Shown: positions 39,292 through 46,932 of the stretch, piece after piece
How the letters are laid out: every line of letters starts with the position of its first letter
Position numbering within the stretch: position 1 is the first letter of the stretch
Origin: Arthrobacter celericrescens
Lineage (GTDB): Bacteria; Actinomycetota; Actinomycetes; Actinomycetales; Micrococcaceae
Assembly: GCF_003614925.1 (NCBI RefSeq)
Contig: NZ_QYLP01000098.1
Coordinates: forward strand, 20,928 to 84,927
Direction: 5' to 3'
DNA: 64,000 nucleotides
Translations under genes and position numbers: made by a program
Notes under the pieces: model-generated
Database searches by the model: none
Seen by the model: only the letters and a program-made list of their open reading frames with translations
Told to the model about the DNA's origin: nothing

Positions 39292-41391
39292 ATGACCAGT
39301 ACCGCAGTCGCTCCGGATGTAACGGCCGTGCAGACCGTTCCCAGCTTCGTCCAGGGGGCCTGGTGGGCGCCCGCCTCCGCAGCGGAGGGCGTCCCCGTCC
39401 GGGACGCCAGCACCGGTGAGGTGCTCGCAAAGGTGAGCACCGAGGGCCTGGACCTGGCCGCCGTCGTCGACTACGGCCGCACGGTGGGCCAGCGCGAACT
39501 GGGCAAGCTCACCTTCCACCAGCGCGCGCTGAAACTGAAGGAACTCGCCCAGCACCTCAACACCCGCCGCGAAGAGTTCTACGACGTCTCCTTCAAGACC
39601 GGTGCCACGAAGATCGATTCGATGATCGACATCGACGGCGGAATCGGCGTCCTCTTCACCTTCGGGTCCAAGGGCCGCCGCGAACTGCCCAACTCGCAGG
39701 TGGTGGTGGACGGGCCCATGGAGGTGCTGTCCAAGGACGGCTCCTTCGCCGGCGAGCACATCTACACCCGCATCCCCGGCGTCGCCGCGCAGATCAACGC
39801 CTTCAACTTCCCGGTCTGGGGCATGCTCGAAAAGTTCGCGCCCGCGTTCCTGGCCGGTGTGCCCACCATCGCCAAGCCGGCCACGCCCTCGGGCTACCTG
39901 GCCGCCGCCGTGGTGCGAGCGATCGTCGAATCCGGCATCCTGCCCGAAGGGTCCCTGCAGCTTGTCTCCGGACCGGCCCGCACCCTGCTGGATGAACTCG
40001 ACTACCGCGACCTCATGGCCTTCACGGGCTCGGCCTCCACGGCCAACTCGCTGAAGTCGCACCCCAATGTCGTCACGGGCGGCGTGCGCTTCACCTCCGA
40101 AACCGACTCGCTGAACGCGGCCATCCTCGGCCCGGACGCCCTTCCCGGCACTCCCGAGTTCGACGCTTTCGTCAAGTCCGTGGTCACCGAAATGACCGTC
40201 AAGGCCGGCCAGAAGTGCACCTCGATCCGGCGCACCATCGTCCCGCAGGCATTGGTGTCCGAGGTCGTGGCAGCCGTCGGTGCCCGCATCAACGAACGCG
40301 TGGTGCTCGGCGACCCGCGCGCCGAGGGCGTCACCATGGGCGCGCTTGCGTCCCTCGAACAGCTCGCCGACGTCCGCTCGGCCGTGCAGTCCATGCTCGA
40401 CGCCGGCGGTGAGCTTGCGTACGGAACGCTGGATTCGCCGTCGGTCACCCGCGCCGACGGCACCGTGGGCGTGGTGGAAGGCGGCGCGTTCATGTCGCCG
40501 CTGCTGCTGAGCTGGGCCGACGCCGACGCGCAGGAAGTCCACGCCCGGGAGGCCTTCGGCCCGGTGTCCTCGGTGATCGGCTACCGCGACCTGGACGACG
40601 CCGTCCGCCTCGCCGCCCTCGGCAGCGGCTCGCTCGTGGCCACCGTCTGCACCAACGACCCCGAGGTTGCCCGCACCCTGGTCACGGGCATCGCCGCGCA
40701 CCACGGCCGCGTCCTCATGCTCAACCGCGAGGACGCCCGCACCTCCACGGGCCACGGTTCGCCCGTGCCGCACCTGGTGCACGGCGGCCCGGGACGCGCC
40801 GGCGGCGGCGAGGAACTGGGCGGCATCCGCTCCGTGCTGCACCACATGCAGCGCACCGCCATCCAGGGCTCGCCCAACATGCTGACCGCCGTCACCGGTG
40901 TGTGGCACAGCGGCGCGGACCGCAACTTCACGCTGGAAAGCGAAGGCGTGCACCCCTTCCGCAAGTCCCTGGCCGAGCTGCGGATCGGCGATGCCTTCCG
41001 TTCGGAGCTGCGCCAGGTGACCCTGGAGGACATCACCGCGTTCGCCAACAGCACCGGTGACACCTTCTACGCGCACACCAATGAGGAAGCCGCCGCGGCC
41101 AATCCCTTCTTCCCGGGCATCGTGGCGCATGGCTACCTGCAGCTGAGCTGGGCCGCCGGGCTCTTCGTGGAACCCGCACCGGGCCCCGTGCTGGCCAACT
41201 ACGGCCTGGAAAACCTGCGCTTCACCACGCCGCTGGCCGCGGGGGACTCCTTCAGGGTGGTCCTCACGGCTAAGAAGATCACGCCGCGCGAAACGGATGA
41301 ATACGGCGAAGTGGCCTGGGATGCCGTCCTGACGAACCAGAACGACGAGACGGTGGCTACCTACGACGTGTTGACCCTCGTGGCGAAGTAG
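39292..41391 (+). CDS. paaZ: Bifunctional oxepin-CoA hydrolase / semialdehyde dehydrogenase PaaZ
   Basis: 699 residues, two domains. Residues about 1-540 are an aldehyde dehydrogenase (TRIPGVAAQINAFNFPVWG; catalytic Cys309 in AGQKCTSIRR). Residues about 555-699 are a MaoC-type hot-dog hydratase (TGDTFYAHTNEEAAAANPFF, GIVAHGYLQLSW). It opens oxepin-CoA and oxidises the resulting aldehyde to 3-oxo-5,6-dehydrosuberyl-CoA. Start at 39292 has GGAAGGA ten bases upstream; ATG at 39262 lacks one. It stands alone, with its own PaaR-type site. Confidence 0.94.
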   Translation: MTSTAVAPDVTAVQTVPSFVQGAWWAPASAAEGVPVRDASTGEVLAKVSTEGLDLAAVVDYGRTVGQRELGKLTFHQRALKLKELAQHLNTRREEFYDVSFKTGATKIDSMIDIDGGIGVLFTFGSKGRRELPNSQVVVDGPMEVLSKDGSFAGEHIYTRIPGVAAQINAFNFPVWGMLEKFAPAFLAGVPTIAKPATPSGYLAAAVVRAIVESGILPEGSLQLVSGPARTLLDELDYRDLMAFTGSASTANSLKSHPNVVTGGVRFTSETDSLNAAILGPDALPGTPEFDAFVKSVVTEMTVKAGQKCTSIRRTIVPQALVSEVVAAVGARINERVVLGDPRAEGVTMGALASLEQLADVRSAVQSMLDAGGELAYGTLDSPSVTRADGTVGVVEGGAFMSPLLLSWADADAQEVHAREAFGPVSSVIGYRDLDDAVRLAALGSGSLVATVCTNDPEVARTLVTGIAAHHGRVLMLNREDARTSTGHGSPVPHLVHGGPGRAGGGEELGGIRSVLHHMQRTAIQGSPNMLTAVTGVWHSGADRNFTLESEGVHPFRKSLAELRIGDAFRSELRQVTLEDITAFANSTGDTFYAHTNEEAAAANPFFPGIVAHGYLQLSWAAGLFVEPAPGPVLANYGLENLRFTTPLAAGDSFRVVLTAKKITPRETDEYGEVAWDAVLTNQNDETVATYDVLTLVAK

Positions 41392-41417
41392 CGGGGGTTC
41401 CGGCCCGGCGGGCCGGG

Positions 41418-41675
41418 CTACCGGTCCGGGTCCCGCGGGCCCAGGGCGTTGTTTCGCCGGACCAATCCGGCGATCACCAGGGTCACGCCGAGCAGCACGG
41501 GGATGAGGCTGTACAGTGTGTGCCGCCCGCCCGTTGAGCTCATGACGATGGCGAAAACGAAGAACCCCACCAGGAGCAGGAGGCCTGTGATCATCAGGCC
41601 CCTGCCTTGGCGGGGGCTCCTCATGGGCTTGCCGACGGGCGGCAGCCAGTCAGGGACTTTGTCTGTCCAGCTCAC
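41418..41675 (-). CDS. Small membrane protein, function unknown
   Basis: About 85 residues with two hydrophobic segments (LMITGLLLLVGFFVFAIVM and LYSLIPVLLGVTLVIAGLV) and a basic N-terminus (GKPMRSPRQGRG). No family is recognised. GTG at 41675 gives MSWTDKVPDWLPP; GTG at 41690 adds five residues. Divergent from the VOC gene that follows. Confidence 0.65.
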   Translation of the reverse strand: MSWTDKVPDWLPPVGKPMRSPRQGRGLMITGLLLLVGFFVFAIVMSSTGGRHTLYSLIPVLLGVTLVIAGLVRRNNALGPRDPDR

Positions 41676-41728
41676 AGTTCTTTTGTACACCTCCGGGCGT
41701 AAAATCTTGCCCGTAGGAGGTGGCGATC

Positions 41729-42157
41729 ATGATTCTTGCCCTCAACACAGCCACAACCATCCTGCCCGTCGATGACCCAGCCCGCGCCCGCAGCTTCTAC
41801 GCTGAAAAACTCGGACTCCCGCACCGCGGCATGACCTGGGATGGAAACGACCTGTTCGGCCTGGACGGCGGCCATATGTTGCAGTTGATGCCGGTCAAGG
41901 ACGGTGCGCATTCGGAGCACACCACCCTGAGCTTCGAGGTCCGCAATATCGAGAGTGCCGTCGACGAGATGGAGGCCAAGGGCGTCCGGTTCCAGGATTA
42001 CGACGAGCCTGACCTGAAGACCGACCACCACATCTGCACGACCGACGACGAGCGTTGTGCCTGGTTCATGGACAGCGAGCACAACATCCTTTGCATCCAC
42101 GAGCCATTGGGCGTCGCGGAAAAGGTGGGCTCGTACGACGTCGAGTACCAGGTCTAG
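41729..42157 (+). CDS. VOC family protein (glyoxalase-like)
   Basis: 142 residues. TTILPVDDPARARSFYAEKL and SEHNILCIHEPLG frame two VOC modules. Possible dioxygenase, isomerase or resistance protein; no ligand can be named. ATG at 41729 has a strong GGAGG eight bases upstream, and a TAAAAT -10 is at 41700-41705, so this gene has a normal leader. Confidence 0.85.
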   Translation: MILALNTATTILPVDDPARARSFYAEKLGLPHRGMTWDGNDLFGLDGGHMLQLMPVKDGAHSEHTTLSFEVRNIESAVDEMEAKGVRFQDYDEPDLKTDHHICTTDDERCAWFMDSEHNILCIHEPLGVAEKVGSYDVEYQV

Positions 42158-42182
42158 GCGGCAGGCCCGTCAGCGGTTCGGC

Positions 42183-43475
42183 TTAGTGGGCGCTGTCCAC
42201 CTGGTCGGGGATCACGCTGCCGTCCGGGCGCTTGATCGGTTCCTTGCCGTGCTCCGGGGTGGTGAAGCCCTCGGTGGAGCAGGGGTAGGACCCGCTGCGT
42301 TGCGGCTTGGGGTCGATGAACATCGGTGTGATGAGCCATTTTCCGCCGTCGTTGTCGTAGGCGCGGCACATCAGTTCCGTGTTGTTCCGGTTGACCACCA
42401 GGCGTGCCTCCGTGGCGTCCCCGACGAAGGTCACGTCCGTGCCGGAGTCCCCGGCCGCGAGGATCTGCCGCCGCTCTGCGGGAAGCTGTTCGAACGCCGC
42501 GGGGCCGTCGACGCCGAAGATCTCCTGGTTGGCCCAGCAGCGCTTGCCGTCCATGTAGGTCATGACTGAATCCTCGCCGTCGGGCACGCCGCCACAGCCC
42601 ACAAGGTGCGCGGTCTGCAGCCCGTCCCGGTAGACGCTGCGGACGCCGACCACGTGCGCGGCGTCGATGCCGACCTCGCCGGACCAGGCCTTGACCACGG
42701 GTTCGGGGGAGGCCGATACCACCCATGGCACCACGCCGTGGGCCTGGAGGGTGCCGATGAGGTCCTTGATCTGCGGGTAGATGCGGATGTAGCCGTCCAC
42801 CTGCTGTGTTCCGACCTTCTGAGTGGCGCCCACCGCGGCTGCCAGGTTCTCCTGCTTCATCGCAGTGGCGAACCGGCCAAGTTCTTCTTCGCTGTAGCCT
42901 GCGGACAACGCCGTCCCCCAGGCGTACCCTCCCGTGACGCGCCGGGCATTGAAGCCCTCGAAGGCTTCCTCGCCCGCGCGGGTCTTTTCGTCGAGGATGG
43001 CCAGGATTTCGTCGGCGCAGGCGGTGTTCTTCGCGGTGTCCAGCGGCTTCCCGGCCGGGGTCGCGGTACCGCAGGCGGCGCTTAGGGCCTTTGCCGCGGC
43101 GTCGGTGAGGTAGCGGTTGGTGGTTTTCCAGTCCTTGTTTTCCGGCTGCAGGACCTTGTTGTTCCGCAGCATCCAGAAGTTGGTGCCATACCCGATGTCG
43201 TTCTTGACCACGGTGTTGTCCCAATCGAAGATGGCCACCGGGGCGGTGCCGCCCTTGAACGTTCCCGTGCAGGTGCTGTGCGCGTCAATGGCGGCCTGGA
43301 GCTTCTCCCGGACGCCCTGCGGCCATGCTAGGTTCGCGTCCAGTTGCCGGCAGGAAGCTGACGCCTTTGTGCTGCCTTCCGGGGCCGTGCCGGCGGCCGT
43401 CGCCGCGCAGGAGGTGATTGCGAGGATGCCGGCCAATGCCGCGGCGGCTGCGATGAAGCGGGTACCACGAGTCAT
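42183..43475 (-). CDS. HAD-type phosphatase lipoprotein (phosphorylcholine phosphatase-like)
   Basis: 430 residues. Signal with lipobox ITSC (Cys at about 23). HAD motif I AIFDWDNTVVKND near residue 81, VVSASPEPVVKAW as motif II, and LAAGDSGTDVTFV as motif IV. The long insert between motifs is a cap domain as in bacterial phosphorylcholine phosphatases. It is surface-anchored and should release phosphate from an organic substrate. ATG at 43475 is the first Met before the signal peptide. It faces away from the paa genes and is not part of them. Confidence 0.82.
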   Translation of the reverse strand: MTRGTRFIAAAAALAGILAITSCAATAAGTAPEGSTKASASCRQLDANLAWPQGVREKLQAAIDAHSTCTGTFKGGTAPVAIFDWDNTVVKNDIGYGTNFWMLRNNKVLQPENKDWKTTNRYLTDAAAKALSAACGTATPAGKPLDTAKNTACADEILAILDEKTRAGEEAFEGFNARRVTGGYAWGTALSAGYSEEELGRFATAMKQENLAAAVGATQKVGTQQVDGYIRIYPQIKDLIGTLQAHGVVPWVVSASPEPVVKAWSGEVGIDAAHVVGVRSVYRDGLQTAHLVGCGGVPDGEDSVMTYMDGKRCWANQEIFGVDGPAAFEQLPAERRQILAAGDSGTDVTFVGDATEARLVVNRNNTELMCRAYDNDGGKWLITPMFIDPKPQRSGSYPCSTEGFTTPEHGKEPIKRPDGSVIPDQVDSAH

Positions 43476-43551
43476 GCGATATTCCCTTCTGTTTCGGTAC
43501 GAAAACAGACCATAGCAGCGGGAATATCTGGTTGTATATAGTGCAACATGG

Positions 43552-43573
43552 CGCGCATTATGCAATATGCGCG
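43552..43573. promoter_or_regulatory. 22-bp AT-centred palindrome downstream of paaR
   Basis: CGCGCAT-TATGCAAT-ATGCGCG: 18 of 22 positions are symmetric. It lies 13 bases past the paaR stop and about 77 bases before the start of the phosphatase gene. It could be a terminator for paaR or an operator for the phosphatase gene. Confidence 0.45.
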
Positions 43574-43585
43574 GTAGGAGGTTTC

Positions 43586-44194
43586 CTAGACCGAAGCGTG
43601 CAGGCCGTCGAAGGCCATGGTGATGACGTCGTCGGCCAGGCGCTGCGGGGAGAGCGAACCGCCCGGCTTGTACCATTCCACGATCGAGTTGATGGTGCCG
43701 AACAGCAGCCGCGTGACCGTGCGCGGGTCGATGTCCTGGCGCAGCGAGCCTTCCTCGCGGGCGTCCGAAATCAGCGCGGCCACCTTGTGGTCGAAGGCGC
43801 GGCGGCGTTCGAGGGCGTTGCGTTCGATCTCGGTGTTGCCGCGCAGGCGCAGCAGCAGGGTGACGAAGGGGAGCCGTTCCACCAGGACCGAGATGGTCTG
43901 CCGCAGCACGAACTCCAGCCGGGCATCGGCGGGGCCGGACGTGGCCTCGGGCTGCTCCAGGATCGCCTCCAGGCCACCCAGGGCGTGGTCGAGGGCGAGC
44001 TTGAGCAGCTCGCCCTTCGACGGCACGTGGTGGTAGATCGCAGACTTGGAGATGCCGAGGTTCTCGGCCAGGATGCCCATCGAGGTGGCATCGTAGCCGT
44101 GGCGGTTGAAGACGTCGACGGCGATGCGCAGCACCGACTGCTGGTCGTATCCCGGCCGCCCGCGCTTGCTTGCTGTTGCTGTTTCCTTCGGCAT
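43586..44194 (-). CDS. paaR: TetR family regulator, probable PaaR
   Basis: 202 residues. N-terminal TetR helix-turn-helix (SVLRIAVDVFNRHGYDATSM, then GILAENLGISKSAIYHHV) and a C-terminal ligand domain of the TetR_C_33/KstR2-like type. Encoded directly after paaK on the same strand. In related actinobacteria and Thermus, PaaR is a TetR repressor released by phenylacetyl-CoA; the four similar palindromes at paa promoters in this window fit that. Start ATG at 44194 begins the conserved sequence. Confidence 0.85.
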   Translation of the reverse strand: MPKETATASKRGRPGYDQQSVLRIAVDVFNRHGYDATSMGILAENLGISKSAIYHHVPSKGELLKLALDHALGGLEAILEQPEATSGPADARLEFVLRQTISVLVERLPFVTLLLRLRGNTEIERNALERRRAFDHKVAALISDAREEGSLRQDIDPRTVTRLLFGTINSIVEWYKPGGSLSPQRLADDVITMAFDGLHASV

Positions 44195-44271
44195 GTCCGC
44201 TATTTTCCCATGTCCGGTTCCCCTGACCGCTTTGATTGCGCCCGGTGGCGCGCAGTTCGCTGTGGCGCTGC

Positions 44272-45636
44272 TCAGCCCTTGGGCCGCAGGTCGTAGATCC
44301 GGCGCAGCTTGCCGTTCGAGCGTTCCAGCGAGCCCGGGTCGACGACGTCGATCACGCACGAAGAACCCACATGGATCTTGATCTGCTCGCGCAAGGCGTG
44401 GCCCGCCGTCGTGCCGCCCTCTGGCGAGACGCCCTCGCGGCGTTCGATCTTCACGGTGAGGGTGTCCATGCGCTTGCCCTCGGGGCGGGTGATTTCCAAC
44501 TGGAAGTGCGGGCTCAGCTCCGGGATGCGCAGGGCGATTTCTTCGATCTGCGAGGGAAACAGGTTCACCCCGCGCAGGATGATCATGTCGTCGCTGCGGC
44601 CGGTGATGCGGCCCATGCGGCGGTGCGCCGGGCGTGCGGTGCCGGGCAGCAGGCGGGTGAGGTCCTTGGTGCGGTAGCGGATGATCGGCAACGCTTCCTT
44701 GGTGAGGGAGGTGAAGACCAGCTCGCCGGGTTCGCCGTCGCCCAGCACGGACGCGGTGCCGCGCTCGGGGTCGAAGGGGTCGATGATCTCGGGGCGGAAG
44801 TGGTCCTCCCAGATGTGCGAGCCGTCCTGCGTTTCCACGGACTCGCCCGCGACGCCCGGGCCCATGACTTCGGAGAGGCCGTAGATGTCGCAGGCCTTGA
44901 TGTTCATGGTGGTTTCGAGCTCGTGGCGCATTTCCTCCGTCCACGGCTCGGCGCCCAGCACGGCGTACTTGAGCGAGGTGGAGGCCGGGTCGATGCCCAT
45001 GTGGGCCATGGCGTCCGCGATGGTCAGCAGGTACGTGGGCGTGGCCAGGATGGCGTCAGGCTGGAAGTCCTGGATGAGCTGGATCTGGCGCTCGGTCTGG
45101 CCGCCGGACATCGGGATCACCGTGCAGCCCAGCGCCTCGGCGCCCGCGTGGGCGCCCAGGCCACCGGTGAAAAGGCCGTAGCCGTAGGCGTTGTGGACCT
45201 TCATGCCGGGACGCACGCCGGAGGCACGCAGGGACCGGGCCACCAGGCGCGCCCAGTTGGCGAGATCGTTCTTCGTGTAGCCCACCACGGTGGGGCGACC
45301 GGTGGTGCCGGAGCTGGCGTGCACGCGGGCCACCTCGTTCTGCGGCACGGCGAACATGCCGAAGGGGTACTCCAGGCGCAGGTCTTCCTTGGTGGTGTAC
45401 GGGAACTTGCCCAGGTCGCCCAGTTCGTGCAGGTCCGAGGGGTGGACCCCGGCGTCGTCGAACTTGCGCTTGTACAGCGGTACGCGCTCGTACGCGTAGG
45501 CCACGGTGTGCTGCAGCCTGCTGAGCTGGAGGGCCTCGAGCTCGTCGCGGGACATGGTCTCCTCGGGGTCCAGCTTTGCAGGGTCCAGCGAGGCGTCCTG
45601 CTGCGTGGCGTTGAGGGTGGTGCTGTTCTGGGTCAT
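44272..45636 (-). CDS. paaK: Phenylacetate-CoA ligase
   Basis: 454 residues. AMP-binding P-loop SSGTTGRPTVVGYT at about 108-121, AEPWTEEMR, YGLSEVMGPG, and the C-terminal VNLFPSQIEEIALR with SNGKLRR Lys region. It activates phenylacetate to phenylacetyl-CoA, the first step and the source of the inducer. An N-terminal Thr/Asn/Gln-rich extension of about 20 residues is not usual. Six bases separate it from the paaI stop, so paaI-K (and perhaps paaR) form one transcript from the site at 46174-46195. Confidence 0.94.
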   Translation of the reverse strand: MTQNSTTLNATQQDASLDPAKLDPEETMSRDELEALQLSRLQHTVAYAYERVPLYKRKFDDAGVHPSDLHELGDLGKFPYTTKEDLRLEYPFGMFAVPQNEVARVHASSGTTGRPTVVGYTKNDLANWARLVARSLRASGVRPGMKVHNAYGYGLFTGGLGAHAGAEALGCTVIPMSGGQTERQIQLIQDFQPDAILATPTYLLTIADAMAHMGIDPASTSLKYAVLGAEPWTEEMRHELETTMNIKACDIYGLSEVMGPGVAGESVETQDGSHIWEDHFRPEIIDPFDPERGTASVLGDGEPGELVFTSLTKEALPIIRYRTKDLTRLLPGTARPAHRRMGRITGRSDDMIILRGVNLFPSQIEEIALRIPELSPHFQLEITRPEGKRMDTLTVKIERREGVSPEGGTTAGHALREQIKIHVGSSCVIDVVDPGSLERSNGKLRRIYDLRPKG

Positions 45637-45642
45637 GTCTGC

Positions 45643-46152
45643 CTACTTCTTGGAGATGGTGCGGCTGCGGCCACGGAACTCGGCGATGAGTTCGCCGTAG
45701 CCTGCTGGGTCATCGGAGCTGGGATCCGCGGACGGGGCGCCGAGGGCGCCGGGGTCCGCGGCGAAGATCTGCACGTCGTACAGGCCGCTGCGCCCCGTGT
45801 GCGCCCGGCGGTTCGCGACGGCGGTGATCACCTGGCCCTTGAACGAGGGCTGCAGGAAGTTGATGTCGACGCCGGAAGCCACCGTGATGTTGCGGGCTTG
45901 CGACGGCGTGGGGCTGGCGGGGTTGCACGCCAGCGCGAAGGCGGTGTCACCGAAGGCGAAGATCATTCCGCCGTGGGCCATGCCGAAGCCGTTGAGCATT
46001 TCCTTGCGCAGGGTCATCCGGATGGTGGCGTGTCCGTCGTCGAGCCGGATGACCTCGAGTCCCATCCATTCGGAGGCGTAGTCGTTCTTGAGCAGATGGT
46101 GCTGCACTGCACCCTGTCCCTGAACTGCATCGGAAAGCGCGGTTTCAACCAT
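45643..46152 (-). CDS. paaI: Hydroxyphenylacetyl-CoA thioesterase PaaI
   Basis: 169 residues, hot-dog fold. NGFGMAHGGMIFAFGDTAFA holds the active-site Asn54, His60, Gly61 and Asp69. It frees CoA from hydroxylated or dead-end phenylacetyl-CoA products. Residues 140-160 (LGAPSADPSSDDPAGYG) are an insert before the last strand. ATG at 46152, preceded by CTGGAGGCA. First gene of the paaI-K-R operon. Confidence 0.9.
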   Translation of the reverse strand: MVETALSDAVQGQGAVQHHLLKNDYASEWMGLEVIRLDDGHATIRMTLRKEMLNGFGMAHGGMIFAFGDTAFALACNPASPTPSQARNITVASGVDINFLQPSFKGQVITAVANRRAHTGRSGLYDVQIFAADPGALGAPSADPSSDDPAGYGELIAEFRGRSRTISKK

Positions 46153-46173
46153 GCGTCATTGCCTCCAGTTTTA

Positions 46174-46196
46174 TTTACCGAATGTTCATTAGGTAA
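46174..46196. promoter_or_regulatory. PaaR-type operator before paaI
   Basis: TTACCGAATGTTCATTAGGTAA, read as TTACCGAATGT and TCATTAGGTAA, is a 22-bp palindrome with 18 symmetric positions, about 22 bases before the paaI ATG. It matches the TTAC...GTAA frame of the paaZ site. Confidence 0.7.
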
Positions 46197-46251
46197 TCCC
46201 AGATCGGCGGAAGTGTCAAGGGCCACACCGACCGGGGCGGGGTCGGAGGGG

Positions 46252-46257
46252 TAGCCT
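46252..46257 (+). promoter_or_regulatory. -10 element of leaderless GNAT gene
   Basis: TAGCCT ends six bases before the ATG at 46264. Confidence 0.45.
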
Positions 46258-46263
46258 CGGAGC

Positions 46264-46827
46264 ATGCCAAGCATCGATTTGCCCATCCGCACCGGGCGGC
46301 TGCTGCTGCGCCGCTTCGAAGCCGGGGACCTCGAGCGTTTCCATGCCTACCAGTCCTTGCCGGAGACGGCGAGGTTCCTGCTCCGGCCCGAACTGAGCCT
46401 CACGCAGGCCATGGAGGCCCTGGGTCGCTACGCCAACTTCACCTTCGAGATGGAAGGGGACTGGGTCTGCCTGGCGATCGAGCGCGAGGACCACCCCGGG
46501 CTCCTCGGCGAGGTGGTCCTGAAGTGGCTGCCGGGTACCGGGCAGGCGGAAATCGGCTGGATCATGGCCCCGGAGTGGCGCGGGCACGGCTACGCCACCG
46601 AAGCCGCCGAGGCGGTGCTCCGGCTTGGCTTCGAGACCCTGATGTTCCACCGCATCGACGCCAAGCTGGACGCCCTGAACAAGGGTTCGGCCGGGATCTG
46701 CGAACGGCTGGGCATGCGCCTGGAAGCCACCCTCGTGGACAACTGGCATTACAAAGGCCAATGGTCCACGGAGTTGATCTACGCCATGCTCGACAGCGAA
46801 TGGCGCCGGCGCAACAGCGAGGACTAA
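46264..46827 (+). CDS. GNAT family N-acetyltransferase (RimJ/RimL-like)
   Basis: 187 residues. LPIRTGRLLLRRFEAGDLER at the start and GWIMAPEWRGHGYATEAAEA as the acetyl-CoA loop (Q/R-x-x-G-x-G/A), then LDALNKGSAGICERLGMRLE. Typical of ribosomal-protein or small-molecule acetyltransferases; substrate unknown. -10 TAGCCT ends six bases from the ATG, so probably leaderless. Confidence 0.88.
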   Translation: MPSIDLPIRTGRLLLRRFEAGDLERFHAYQSLPETARFLLRPELSLTQAMEALGRYANFTFEMEGDWVCLAIEREDHPGLLGEVVLKWLPGTGQAEIGWIMAPEWRGHGYATEAAEAVLRLGFETLMFHRIDAKLDALNKGSAGICERLGMRLEATLVDNWHYKGQWSTELIYAMLDSEWRRRNSED

Positions 46828-46829
46828 AG

Positions 46830-46892
46830 CAACGCGGGGTCAGTTACGGCCCATTCCGGCGCCCCGGATGGGCCCTATCTGACCCCGCGTTG
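46830..46892. repeat. Intergenic palindrome, type C (63 bp)
   Basis: Arms CAACGCGGGGTCA-GTTA-GGCCCAT (46830-46854) and ATGGGCC-TATC-TGACCCCGCGTTG (46868-46892) pair over about 22 bases with a CCGG-rich loop. Sequence differs from copies A and B but size, mismatch pattern and site (just after a stop codon, convergent genes) are alike. Likely terminator-type repeat. Confidence 0.75.
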
Positions 46893-46932
46893 GCATCAAG
46901 GCCCGCTACGCGTTGGCATCAGGGCCGGCTAC
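46888..46932. repeat. Two direct 22-bp copies after the palindrome
   Basis: CGTTGGCATCAAGGCCCGCT continued by AC (46888-46909) is repeated with two changes at 46911-46932, the second copy running into the peptidase stop codon. Confidence 0.75.

Noticed and set aside
39217..41130. A 637-codon minus-strand frame opposite paaZ
   Set aside because: PaaZ is unmistakable on the plus strand; the antisense frame has no domain and shadow-type composition.
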